Below, one piece after another: positions 27,185-40,300 of a stretch of 64,000 nt of DNA (position 1 is its first letter; the number at the start of each line of letters is the position of its first letter). The translations under genes were made by a program, and so were the position numbers. The notes beneath the pieces were generated by a model. The model saw nothing but the letters and a program-made list of their open reading frames with translations. It had not been told where the DNA came from and ran no database searches. The DNA lies in the NCBI RefSeq assembly GCF_000150275.1, contig NW_002060944.1, positions 8,259,033-8,323,032 of the forward strand, written 5' to 3'. The DNA is from Trichoplax adhaerens. Its lineage: Eukaryota > Placozoa > Uniplacotomia > Trichoplacea > Trichoplacidae.

Positions 27185-30100
27185 ATGGCTAATGAAAGTA
27201 AGTACAATATTAAACTGATAATAACGAGTGTCGATTGACGATTTATTTTACATTAAATCTACTTTTTTATAAAAAACATTTTTGGGGGAAATTTTTGCTA
27301 AACGGCTTTACTGTACCTAACGCTCACCCTAAGTCTGATAGGAGACAAGTGAGCAGAATCCATTCATAGTTCATACATGATTAAACGTGTACTACGGAAA
27401 CAAAACCGTGGCTCGTAATGACAGTAGAATCATATATATTTTATTTTATACATCGCTATTATAATGAACTGTAAATCTACTGTAAGATAAAATTGTAGCA
27501 AGGCGTAGAGAAACGTTGATATATTATTTAATGCAAGGTAGTTGCGAGAACTCCACAACCGTATTCATTAATTATATTAAAATAAGTTATCGTACCGAGT
27601 ACAGTATAGAAGGCTGCTAACAAAACTAGGTTTTAAGGAAATGTCACATTAAAGCAGAAATAATTTAAAAATGACAACACCTGTGTATCCTACACTAGTA
27701 TCTACCGTATATACCACCTCGTCCATTGATTCATGCAATTTCGAAAAGTGATTGCTAGTCTACTAATGTCTTAACGTTAGTTTTACAGTAAAGCATTGCA
27801 TCGACATAAAGACATATAGCACTGTATTTGTATGAAGGGAAAAAATTTGTTCTGTAGTGAATTATTCCTATGAGTGCAGTCAAATCATTGAGCTAGCAGT
27901 ACAACTAGCCTTGCTTTGCTTTTTGTAACAAATCCTTTTCAAGGCCAATGTTTACCGCACTGAAAAACTTGCTGATTTGCTAATTTGTTGCTAGCTTTGC
28001 ATTACCGCTCCTGCAGTCTAAAGCGCAGTATTTCACTCTCCCCCCCCCCCCCCATTTCTTGTACTGTCCATTTTAGTATATTGACTGCTTTTTAATCAAG
28101 CCTAGCCTGCGTCACTTCCTTGCAATATTTAGTGGTATATCATCACTTTTACAGATTTTGTTATATAGTGTATTAGATAATAGTGTACTATGGTTTGAAT
28201 ATTTGAGCGGAAAACTTGTCTGGTTCGTAATGAAATTCATGTTTGTCTGTTAATCGGATGAGCTCCCTAAACCTTCACTACTGTAATATGGTATTATTTA
28301 CCTATGGTAAAGAAATGAATTAATTAATTAAAATATTAATTCAATATACAGTACTGACAGTACTGCAGTATCCGTTTGCATTTTTAGTACTGTACAAGTG
28401 CATACTGTACTATACACAGTCAGTCCAGCACTACAGTGTACAGTATCATGTACGGTAGGTACAGTACAGTACAATATACTGTACGCCTCCTTTTTCGTCC
28501 CACCTACTCTTCGACACTACTGTATCGTATAGGACAGCACAGTCAATTACATCACCATCCAGTAGTTTACTCAACATGGGCTACCCATAGAGGTAAAAAG
28601 GGCTAAACTGCCAGGTTGCCGTTCTGTATGATCGCGCCAATCAGTACTAAACAATGATTTATTCACTAACTACACTTAACTGACTCATAAATCATGCCCG
28701 TTCCTGTTCCATTTCATTGACGATGTAGACAAAAAAAGAATTGGTCGCGCTACCTTCAAACGTCGCCGAATTTGCCATATCCTAAATTTACCTGAAGAGC
28801 TACTGGTTATCCTATTTCAAAATCTATCTATTCGCGATTTAGCTAAATTACGACGGGTAAGATGTTTCATTCAAATTGGACTATTAAACACAGTATAGAC
28901 GTATTTATTGAGGTAATTAATATACTGTATTATTTGATTTGATTGAAATTTTGGTAGGTTTGCACACGTTTTAACGACGTCATCAGTAACTGTCCAAGTC
29001 TATGGAGATGTGCAAACTTTCATGGTGTCTGGCCATCAGTTGACAATCTACTGGCTATGAAACGGTATGAAAGTTTATACACCATTCACACCAATAGAAT
29101 TTTCTTATATTTATATCAATCCTCATTATATTAAATTTTGTTTCTACCTGTAAAGGGCTGCTCAAGTTGGCAATATCCAGGCTTTAGTGAAACTGGCCAT
29201 TGCTTATTTATATAGCGAGGGGTGTAAGTCTCAATATTAAAACTAAAACTTATTCAATAAGTAACATCATTCGGTACCTGTACAGTTGATAAAAACTAAA
29301 CTGATATTAAATTAATTGTCTTACCTGTTGTAAAAAGATTATCTGAATAATGATACATTTATTCTTGACCTACACGATTGCCATAATTTTCAGTCTAACT
29401 TGGAAGATTTGATAACGATTGTTATTTCAGCTGCGATTAAATCACTTTCCAAGTACACATCAAGTTTTTGTTGATTTTTGAAATTTGTTGTGTGATTCCA
29501 TAGACCATAACGTAACGCGAAAGTGATATCATTTAATCAATTTAAAAGAGTATTTAAGGACTATAGCCCCTGATTATTTGTATTTTATTTTTGGAAAAAA
29601 ATTAGTACCTGATGAAGGCATTATCAATGCAAGCCGAGCTGCAGAGTATTTTTGGATGCTCGAAGAAAAATGTAAGGGTATTGGTCCGATCATTTGGTTG
29701 TTTATCAGACCACCCTGGGCTCCTACTGCAAATGGCAACTGTATCAAGGAATGTGTCTTCACCGAAATTAACGAATACTGCCAAATCGATGTACGTGTAG
29801 CACTTAAAACTATAGCGATATAATAAACTACTTTGCAATACTGATGCTAATAATTAGTAAAGTTGTCAGAATAAGCAATAGCCGATTATTATATTCTAAC
29901 TATTTTCACTTAAATCATCTTTTTAACCTCATTTCCTGACAGGGCGTAACCAATTCCTTGTATTATGATGTTGCTAAAACATACAGTTTACAAGAAGTAT
30001 GTTGTTCTTCATTAAAATTATAGCTTAAGTTCGATATTACTTAAAAATGACTTAAAACCATGACTCCTACGTAGTTTATTATTTAAACTGCTTCTATTTT

Positions 30101-33100
30101 AACAAATAGTCTACAATCTATAAGTGAATGTTATATTATACATACTATGCTGAAAGGCAAAACTTATTTTTCTGTAAAAGGGGGCAGATAAAGCTAAAAT
30201 TGTGGAATTATTCGCTATTGCCGCCGAAAAAGGTTGTCCGGAGGCCTCTCTGGAACTTTGGAAAACGAAAGATCGGGAAAAGGTACTACTGTTATAACGT
30301 TCGTAATTTCTAAATTTCATTCGTATAGTTAGTTACTTGCATGAAGTATTCATCTAGAAAAATTATAAAAAGGTTTAAAGATCTGTTTTTAGGTATATGT
30401 ATTTATCGACTCATTTATGAAAATTTAACAGGTGATCGATCCTGGCTATTATATTGAAGCTGCCAGACGCATACGTGAAATTGCAAACACGGGATGTCTG
30501 GAAGCTCAGGTATAATACTCTTAAAATTACAAAAGTAATATTTTGGCGCTTGTTTAAGATTGAATTTTGATATTAGCATATATATTAATATCTTTACTTC
30601 TTCGTTCTCTTTGTTTCCGATAATAACCGTTAAAATATCAAAAATGAACGTGCCTTCTATGTTCTATGTACATGTATGGTTACAGTTGGAGTTATGTTTG
30701 ATATACGCTAAAAAAAAATTTACTGGCGTTAATCGAAATCAAGCGACTGCTTACGTTCGAAAGGTTAGCCTTACACTTACTGAAGTTGTCTTCTCAAAGT
30801 AGCACTTATATTTTTACAAAATAACTGTTTTTGATTAGATGGTAGAAAGCTGTCGAAATATTAACATAAAATTAGTTAATAGAATTCAATTGGAATTGAA
30901 CGATAGAATGAGGTATATCAACTTATTTTACATACGCACACATCATAATTTCAGAAACTTGATTAATATATTTATAAAGGCGTACAAATATAATTAAATT
31001 AACATACTACGCTTTAATTATATAGGTATATACTTATAGATTGGCTTGTTGAAGTAGCTGAAATGAAGGTAATTAAGCGAATTAATCATTTTATCTGCAC
31101 ACGTTGTTATAATCATTCAGCTTTGCTATACTCGTACTATACATCTGATTCGAATATAATTTACTTTTCATTATTTTAGGAATTTTCTAGTGAAATGCTC
31201 TGTAATGCAATTGACTTAGTTGATCGCTATCTTGAAATCAATCCTATACCGAGAAGTAACTTGCAGTTACTAGGTATTTCCTGTATGGTTATAGCCTCAA
31301 GGTTGGTTAAGGTATTAATGATTTCGTTCAATTTGGATAAAAATCTAATAAAACCGTTTTGTGCAATCATGTTAAGATATCACTGTGTAGATATTATGAC
31401 CATTCGTGAAGCAGCATGGTTAACGGATAATACTTATAAATATGATGAAGTAGTTAGGTATGGTAAATTAATAATTCAGATAACATTGGCACTTAGATAG
31501 CGTTGTACTCAATCGATTATATGCTCTTCATTTTAGAATGATTGGAGAAGTTTTTGCTGCTGTCAACGGAGAAATTCGCGTAAGTTCATTTAGTAATATA
31601 GCTAATGTCTGGATTCTGCTCAGAAAATGCTTTTAACGTAATGTTATCGCTTTTATAAAATAGACCCCAAGTGCGTTCGATTACTTGAAGATTTTTTGTA
31701 CGATTTCAGAAGTTAGCCAGAAATGTACATATTTAGCTAGCTTCATACTAGAACTCAGTTGGCTCTTCTTAGAGAATAGCAGGTTTGACTTTTGTTATAT
31801 TTTTACCATTGATACAGTATACAAAAGCTAATTTCAGAGTAAAGTAGACAGTATTCATCTTTTAGACCTCATTATTTGCCATTGGTTACATTTCTTTTAT
31901 AGATACAAATCAGCTGTTAAGGCCGCTGCTTCGTTACTTCTTGCCAGAGTGCTTATTATGGGAAATGGTATGTCGATGATTTGATGTGGTTAGCACAATT
32001 TTCTTAGTTCTAAAATAGTAAAATTATATGTTGATAGAATTACCATGGACTGAAGAGTTAAAAAGTTATACAGGATTAAGCCTCGAAGATCTCTCTTCAT
32101 GCGTTTTGCATCTGTATAAAAAATGGTATCTTAAATTGCTTATTCAACTATTCTTATCTTACTAAAAAAGTTCGCATAGTACTGATTATGGGATAAACTT
32201 TGCATTCTCTAATTTTATAGTTTAGCTGAAAAACCTCCTAAAGATTATTATAATTCGGAAGTTAAATCTGTACATAATAGGTAAATAGTCTGTACACAAC
32301 TTCGATTTTAATCGTCCGCTTGTCTGATTATTTTATTAGCTTATGACGGAGATAATTTATTTTTATTGTAGGTATAGCGGTCCCAATAAGTATAATGTAG
32401 CCGAAACAGACGTAAGATAGACTTAGCAACCGTAATTGAATTTATTCTTTATATCTATTTAATGGCAACTGTTATCTTTATTGATATACTTTACAATTTA
32501 TGAAAACAATAGATACCTAGCCTGGAAGTAATCGCAAAAATCCTACTCGTAAGCGATTTATCGTCATTTATTGAAAACGAAAGTATGGAAGATACGAGCT
32601 GTCAACAAATTGACAAATCAAAATGCCTTCAGACATTAAGCTTTGATGACGATGTTGATAGTACTATCCATATGTCGTCAAGTGAAAGTTCCATGTCATT
32701 TAGCGAGTGTTCCAATGACATTTCGGATACATCATTATACGCTGAAAATGATAGGAAATTATGTGAAACTGCACCATTGTCTCCATTTAACAATGAAATT
32801 GAGACTTTATATACTGATCAATTTGGCGATGGAGCCATCATATCGGAAGCAAAGCCTAAATTCGACGGTGCAGTTGATATTGCAGAGAGTAACATGAACG
32901 AGAGATTAACAGGGAATGATTTTGTACAGACAGATGCTTGTAATGCTGATGCATTATTTGAAGAAAATTATGAACTGCTATCTAGACCGTTAACTTCGCC
33001 GGAATTTTATTACAACGAAGGCTGTAAAGGACGGCAGCTAGATATAGACAATGGACACCAGTTTAACGCTTTTTCAACTGACAACTTCGATGACCTTTCA

Positions 33101-33253
33101 AACAAAGATAGTAGGGCAGGCTTCATTCCAATATCGGAAATTGACGCCAGATGTAATAATAAGCTAAAAATTTCGTTTTCGAGCAATGGCTCATTACCAC
33201 ATGATCAGAATCAAACTTTAGACTGTAAAGGGCATATGCCATTTCTAGAATAA
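27185..33253 (+). CDS. CCNF: Cyclin F (F-box/cyclin SCF receptor), 20 exons
   Basis: Exons: 27185-27197 (candidate), 28729-28856, 28958-29064, 29156-29223, 29606-29790, 29943-29996, 30181-30282, 30432-30509, 30686-30763, 30839-30912, 31026-31068, 31180-31301, 31377-31457, 31537-31579, 31664-31782, 31903-31967, 32038-32125, 32221-32280, 32372-32411, 32513-33253. Phases agree; total 762 residues, against 786 in human. In order: F-box (ILNLPEELLVILFQNL), Sel1-like helical region with IIWLFIRPPW, cyclin box with the hydrophobic-patch helix MRYILIDWLVEVAEMK and the near-invariant TIREAAWLTDNTYKY, then a Ser/Asp-rich PEST-like tail. Family role: substrate receptor of SCF, binding via F-box to Skp1 and via the cyclin patch to Cy/RxL substrates; not a CDK activator. 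The 13-nt first exon MANE is inferred from a GAAA|GTAAGT donor and phase fit only. Confidence 0.95.
28040..28053 (+). repeat. Poly-C tract (C14)
   Basis: Uninterrupted run of 14 C in otherwise AT-rich sequence (CACTCT then C14 then ATTTC). A similar C12 tract is at 49172-49183. Run length is prone to sequencing error. Confidence 0.9.
28345..28485. repeat. GTAC-palindrome cluster
   Basis: Words include TACAGTACTGACAGTACTGC, TAGTACTGTACAAG, CATACTGTACTATACACAG and GGTACAGTACAGTACAATAT. Same family as the 13771-14536 array. Confidence 0.85.
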
Positions 33254-34404
33254 TATACTCCTATATTGTAAATTTCAACTTTGCGGTGCAACTAGGAAAT
33301 AGTTTTTTTGATAACAGGTCTAATACACCTTAGTTAAAAAGCTTATATATAAAATGTGCTTTTCTTATTTGTAAGAAATTTAACTGCTTTAGCAATGTTA
33401 TTCTATAACACAAAATTACGATAATATTCATGATCTCTCGCCTGTACGATTTAATTATTGTTTGATAAAATTTTTGTTATTGTGCTGAAAATGAATATAA
33501 TTTAGCGCAGTGGATTGAATTTAGACAAACTATCTATTCATCTTTTTTCTATCCAAAATGTGCATGTATAATAGTCGATTGTAATCCGTCCAGCAATATC
33601 CTTTAGTAATGCTAGGAATGTGATCTAATTTATGCTACGGAATTTTTCTGTAATATGTAAGGTATTAGGACTTGAATATTTATCAATTCGACAATTTTAT
33701 AAGTTGAGTCTTGAAGTGCTGTACAGTGCTTTGCTTTTCGATATCTGCTCGTCTTTTGCTGCACCATTTTATTGCTTAATATAAACAGCGAAATAGGGTA
33801 CTACCGAATTTGTATGCATTGATGATTGTGATGTTGTATTATATTGTATAAATGTATTGTGTATAGGCCAAATTTATTAAAGCGGTGTTCTTTACTTTGC
33901 AAGCTCTATAGATCATTAACATGCATTAAGGTATGCTTGATAATTTGACTGCAATAGTTGTATCTGTTATAAAATCTCTGGAATAGCCTATTTCAGTCTT
34001 GTAAAATGCTTCGCCGGTAACAAAAAAGTATCTGCACTATATATTTATAGACCGTACTTTGCGTATTGATTGTTTCTCCATCACTACCTCCTATTGAAAG
34101 TACCATTAGTAACTCATGTGCGGAACTCAAAGTTTTTCTAAAAGCAGGTTTTGAAGATCCGTGCTTAATCTGATTGTTTAGCTCATTTAAATGATAGTGC
34201 TATTATTACCATCTAAAGATTCATACTTGTTTGATACATTAGCAGTAAACGCAAAAAATTTAACGCTGGTAAACGTGTATAATAATAATTATTATTATTA
34301 TTCAGTAATGAAAAAGATTCATTCATATATAATACAGTACATTAATGTTATATGTGAAAAATTTAATTTAATCCAGTAACCATGTATAATCATAAATCAT
34401 TCAT
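33254..34404. other. Spacer between convergent CCNF and YARS2
   Basis: 1.15 kb of AT-rich 3'-flanking sequence with no coding exon that I can support. A short AAT/ATT simple repeat lies near 34281-34302. Confidence 0.65.
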
Positions 34405-37304
34405 TTAGTCGGCCCAATAAATAAGCCGATAGTTTTTCTTTCCTGCAATAAAAAACAACCTCTTAACACAGTTTAACACAACTCGTATACGTATATAAGA
34501 TCAAACATGTATGCAATACCTGTCCTGACCACTGTGATCCTGCCATCTAATCTCCGGATATCACTTTCTACTTTGGCTTTATAATCCGTAATTTTCGTAT
34601 CGTTAACGTAAAAACCGCCGCTTTCTATTAATTTTCGACCTTGATCTTTAGTTAAAAGAGGCAATACATATCAGACCATAGATACATATATGTTATTACT
34701 ATAATCCATACATTAATTCGTTGAAAAATGATGCAAAATAATCTAATGAACTACAATCATTATCGTACAGGGGTCTTGCTCTGTTGATCAAAACGTTGGT
34801 ATCACTTACAAACTAATATTCGAGCTTAGTAGATCATACGAATTGGGTCGGAATCTACAGTAATGCTTGGACAACTGACAACATCAACATTTCGATTAAT
34901 TTCTCTCAGTATAACTATGGTGTAGCTAAGAGTTAGATTGTAAGCTACATTTAATACGACGTGCCGTAGGCTATGAACCTCGGTGAATGAGGATACTCTG
35001 TTGGAGTACGGATGCTTATACGTAATAGGTCTATTATAGTCAGTCAATTGTAACCCCTGTATTTGAAAACCGGGTAGAATAATGCTATGCAGATTCTAGA
35101 GTAAATACACAAATAACTTTAGAGAATTTTTTAGAAACTCTTTTCTATAGCTGTGTTCGGCTAATAAGAGAGACGTAGCAGTTTCAGTCTAGGTAAGAGC
35201 CTATCGCTTATTTTAATAAATCTTTCATTTCAAAAAATCTCAAAGTCTTGATTTTTATATCATCACAAGTATACGTATATAACATGATTCTTAAATGTCA
35301 CACGAGAACGAATTAATCTCTTACTGAAAGATGGAACAGCACCACAATTCAATGCTAGTTCGGCCATGTTTCGTGACTTATCCCATTTAAGTTGAATATT
35401 CGGTACATCACGTAGAATCTGCTGTAGTTTATTTGCTAGAAAATCGATAAAAATATAAAGACTAAGATAAAAATAGTAATAACTTAAATAAAACCGTAAA
35501 CATAAAAATGAAGTGAAATAGAACTAACTGGATTTGTTATTTAGATTATTGGGATTTCCGTACAGAACCTCTGTAGCATCACAAGCTTCCTGCATACAGT
35601 CCTCTAAAGGAATAAGCATTCTTGTTATGAAGCATCAGATAAGGTTGAAATCATTTATTCTTTACAAGAATCTTAATATAGTATGCTTATTACCGCCATG
35701 GACAAGTCTGGCAACTTCATTTGCTAATATTTTTGTGCCATATCGTTCTTCAGGTTTCTCCTGTTTTCCATATCAACAAAACGATATCGTTACTTTACAC
35801 CTGTTTAAGTTTCGTTAAAAAGTTTTGTATATAATAGTGTTCGTGATTGATATCATACCAAGTGTCTAGCTACAATGTTGCGAATGTCGTTGACCGGTAT
35901 AAAGGTAAAAATTTTTAAGAACTTTTCCACGTCTGCATCTTCCGTTCTCATAAAATACTAGAGCAAGAAGATCTCATTCTTAGGCAGTATAAATAGACTT
36001 ACAATCGCGAAACTTGGGCCTTGAAGTGTTAGCAAACCTGATAGAATTCATAAAGTGACGTTTTAGCACGTGATAACCAAATGGCATTGCCAAGACTTTT
36101 TCCTAATTTCTCTCCGCTAGCATTTGTCAAGAGAGGGACAGTTAGGCCTAGTCGTAACATAATTACATAAACTTAGTTGCGTTTCCAGGTTTTGTACAAG
36201 AAAGACCTTATGATTTTGCATTTTATTAATCCGAAATGATTTGGCAAGAAATAAAATAAATGATGAGCTAAAATTCATACCATGAACTCGTTTTCCATCA
36301 ACTTTGTGGATAAATTCACAACCAGCTACAATATTACCCCATTGATCACTTCCTCCCACCTGCAAGATCGATAAGGTAAGTAAACAGCTTTCGATTCACA
36401 GTTAAATTTTGAAAATCTTTGGAGACTATTAATTTAGTTTATTTAGTCTAACTTGAATGTGACAATTGCGCTCGGCACACATCCTCTGAAAGTCGTAAGC
36501 TTGGAATACTTGATAAAAAAATTCAGTTAAACACATGCCTTCCGGGCTATTCAATCTTTGCTTAACACTGATAATAATAATAATAAAAAAGATTGTTATT
36601 GAGAATTAACATTACATTAACCGATCCATGATACATTATAATCAGTCATATTAGCCATCTTACCTATCCCTGGATAACATAGCTCCCATCCGAAAGTGTC
36701 GTCCAACAGATGATAAAAAATTGACAATATTAAAGTTTTCGTACCATGTAGCATTATTTAAAATAACATCACCGAAATTTCTACGAGTATAAAAAAAACC
36801 TCCTTCAATATATCGCGTGTGAAAGAAAGTCAATATTATATGCGTATCTTCATGCATAATTATCCGATCGGTATTGTAAAATGCACAACATATACCTGGA
36901 TTGTTTAAATAATAATTGATCCTTATCCGACCACATATTAAAATCATTATGGAGTAAATCTGAAATCTGACATTGAATTTCTTGTACATTATGTGTTACG
37001 GTATTTATCGACAACGGATCGCGTTCCTTTAATCTACCGCTGGGATCACCAATGAGACCAGTTGAACCTCCAATCTAGAGCGAATGCTAGACGTCAATTT
37101 AAATGCATAGATACACCACAATCTGCATCTTTTACATATTTATTCTTCCGTTTAAATTACAACACTTACAACGAAATATGGGATATGTCCAGCTCTACGT
37201 AGATGCAGTAAAGTCATTATCGTTACTAGATTACCAACATGTAAACTTTCAGCCGTAGGGTCTATTCCAGCATATGCAGACCTATCCGGACTTTGCAGGT
37301 GCTC
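34405..37304 (-). CDS. YARS2: Mitochondrial tyrosyl-tRNA synthetase, 12 exons, first exon unresolved
   Basis: Exons in coding order: 37170-37304, 36896-37074, 36664-36780, 36453-36567, 36281-36359, 36038-36147, 35859-35957, 35694-35760, 35529-35603, 35325-35435, 34520-34645, 34405-34442; phases agree and give 416 residues. Class I aaRS marks in order: [14 protein letters not shown] (the HIGH element, as HVGN), [35 protein letters not shown] and [10 protein letters not shown] (tyrosine and ribose binding), KLGKS (the KMSKS element), and a C-terminal S4-like RNA-binding domain ([10 protein letters not shown]). The enzyme charges mitochondrial tRNA-Tyr. Bacterial-type architecture with KLGKS separates it from cytosolic YARS1. 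The targeting presequence and initiator Met lie in an exon upstream of 37304 that I could not identify. The last intron's acceptor (AACTAAAG|AT) is weak but fixed by frame and homology. Confidence 0.96.
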
Positions 37305-40300
37305 CTGCAAATAACTAACGTACGTGAAAAGCAGGTATTTTAGAAGAATTTTAGCCAAGAAGAAGAATCCATCTACTGTACAAGGTGAAGATTTTATGCA
37401 CAAGGTTGTAAATCATACGCAGTATCCGCTAGTATTATATAAAGAGTCTGTTTATGATATCGTGCACTCTACTCAGACATGTATAAGCTCGATTAAAACT
37501 GAACAATTTAAGTGATAACCTGAAATGATAGTAAACGTATGGTAAACTGGCGTTAACCTCCTGTAAGCTCATCTATGCAGCAAACTATACCTAGTGGAGT
37601 TAGCAATTAACCCTCTTTCCAGCAAAGTATGGTAAACATCTGTACTTTGATAGCATCTCCATGTCATCGTCAGACTCTTTGCAAGCCTGCTCACGCCATA
37701 ATGTGTTCTTGATGACCAGATCTTATTCATCTTTTTGCAAACCTTGAGATTGCTAATTTTCGCCGATTTCTTAACTTAATAGTAACTTTAGTGTTGTATA
37801 CAGGATAATCTTCACATTCATTAGACTCAATTAGCTTCTATTTCATGCAGTACTGATCGGAGACTTTCAGCCTGCAAGTGCTACCAAGGAAATATTACGT
37901 TCAATCCGTTTTCGCAGCTTTCTGCAATGCTTGTCTAGAAACTTCGATAGAGAAATGCCAATGGCGTATGATGGATGTAGAAGCGTCTGTACGTCTGTTC
38001 ATCTGTGGTTCAATCAATGTGCAAGGCTGGTCAAAACCCTTATACATTACCAAACAATACCTAGCGTTATAGCATTTGGTAGCGATCGAGGCGAGCTTTC
38101 AAAATGGCAATTCTTAGTGAAATGTTCACCCGCATAGCTATGTCCAAAAATGTTGATAACTGGTTACTTTAAACAAGAATAGTGTGTCTAAACAGATTAT
38201 TTAATATTCTTTTTGTTGTAAGATCTATCAATAGTCAAATTTATTCTTTACAGTATAGAATACTTCGTCTCTAAAGTGTTGAGATTGGCTCTAAGGTGGG
38301 GTAAAAATGGCGACTAAACACCAATGACAACACTTTGCTGTAAGTTACCGGCAATTTTAGAAAGAGTAAGATGGTTTATCTTTGCATTTACAATAAGAAT
38401 TATTGTTGAACACTATACCTAGAGATTATAATCTGGTGTAAAGTCGTCAATTGGAATCATTAATGCATTCAGATATGCCTGAAAAATTCGACATTTACCT
38501 CAGGAATAACTGCTTACTTGTAGACATGAGTGGAATGATACATTTACTTGTATCGCTAGATACTGTTTGGTAATGTATACTCATTTTGGACCAGAAACCA
38601 ATACGCTACATGATACAATCTTTAGCCAAGAAATATGGCTAACCCTAACAATTACGAGTATAAACTGTAAATAAGCATGGAATTCTAGAACTACGTAGTT
38701 CTAAAGGTCCATGATATAACATATATATACATATACTAATGGACTGACAGCTTGTCATACTTTGTATACTTGTTGACGAAGTAGAATATTGATTTGAACC
38801 CTTTACGTCATTGTGAACATAGAGGAGATGGATAGTGTAGAGGCTTCCGGCAATATTGGATTATTTCCAGCTATAGTTTACCGTAGTGAATGCAAAATTG
38901 ATTTATTCGACTTGTTACTAGCATTTGCCATTGACATTGGCATTAATTGTATGACTGCCAGAATCGTATGTTTTAGTCAATCATTGACAAGCTAGCAGCA
39001 TTGCACAACGTAAATCAAGGTTCTTCACAGTGTTCTGCAATCCGCTGGACGAAGGCAAGAATTGATGATGAAAATGCCATCGAGTTTAATTTGACAGAAT
39101 AAATATCAAATAGTTATTTGAAGCACTCAATGTTCGATTTATCTGTGAGTCATTTAGTAGATAGTAAGGTGTATCCAGGTGGACAAGATCTTTAATCGCA
39201 ATAGGATCCTTTCGACTACGTCGTGAACTGTGGAGACAGGGATTAGTGTTTTAGTACATCTTGAATCAATTTACCGTCGGAAAGGCGATAGCATGCATTC
39301 GATGCAGGCTCTACCGGCACAATTGGATCGTATAATGAACGTGCAATATTAGCGTATTCTCATTTTTCAATAATGAATTCTACTTAGAGATGGTGTATAT
39401 TGTCAGGAAGTTAAGACAGGATTATGTTCAGTCGATTAAACTCCTGTGCAATATCGATCTCAAAGGAGACAAAACCAATATGAATATATTACTGATGACT
39501 AATAAATCATGCATTGCTAGTTCTACGCTACTGGCCAAGTATTGCCTATCGAACACTCTGCATTTAGTAGTATCGATTTTATTCCAAGTAATATCATTTT
39601 AGTTCGGGTTTAATTTTCGATATCTTGGGATAGCTTGAAACTAAACCGTAGACAGGAGTAGGATAGCATACCTAATGCAGTCTATCATTTATCTTCCGAA
39701 TACCGAGTCAATAAACAATGGAATATGGGCAATATACTTATAAAGTAAAATGTTAAATTTATTCGATGAATATATTAACTCAGCCATCAAACTATCTTGT
39801 CTTTAAAAACGCGTCATTTCTATAACACTCCTATGCCAATTCCCATCGCGATCCAAAGACAGGACCGGATATCCTATCTCGGTTGGTTGACGGCCATTCT
39901 TGAAATCTTTATCTAGAAGCTTATTTCTGGACACAGTAAACTAAATAGCTCCGAACAATGAAATAAAATTGATAAAAGTAAACTTTCACTTTGTATTTTG
40001 GTGAGTAAATAAGTTTGATTCCAACTACACTTATAGCACAATAGGTCAGCTACATGGCGATTAGAATAACTATTTTGATGCAGTAGGTTATCAACCTTTC
40101 CAATTAACCTAAACTGATTAATTATAGATATAATTATTGAATACTATTGGGAAGCGAACTTGAAAACAACGGAAGATGCATACATAATATGCCCATCTAT
40201 ATTCCGCTCATAAATATCCAATACTAAAACTATTTATAAGTTCCCATCACATTTTAGATACCGCTTAAAGAACAAATAGGAAACTAGCTGAATTTATCGA

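Larger units (their letters stand above)
27198..28728 (+). other. CCNF: Proposed CCNF intron 1 (1.5 kb) or upstream spacer
   Basis: Intron between the proposed 13-nt coding first exon and the F-box exon, if that first exon is real. It contains a run of 14 C at 28040-28053 and a GTAC-palindrome cluster at 28345-28485. The acceptor before the F-box exon is GATGTAG|AC. Confidence 0.5.

Noticed and set aside
28694-28720. ATG at 28694 as the CCNF start
   Set aside because: Its frame stops after eight codons and is not the frame of the F-box exon.
29574-29838. Several overlapping open frames on both strands
   Set aside because: Shadows of the CCNF exon at 29606-29790; only the plus frame with IIWLFIRPPW matches the family.
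31326-31376. Open frame continuing past the CCNF exon end at 31301
   Set aside because: Intron sequence; the cyclin-box homology resumes only after GTTAAG|A at 31377, with exactly the family spacing.
32521-32574. Alternative acceptor CCTAG|CCTGG for the last CCNF exon
   Set aside because: It leads to an in-frame TGA; acceptor CAATAG|ATACCT at 32513 keeps phase and opens the full 741-bp exon.
37152-37403. YARS2 starting within the unspliced frame at 37403
   Set aside because: The first codon is TTG and no ATG precedes the conserved region; a TTTGCAG acceptor at 37305-37311 marks a normal exon start.
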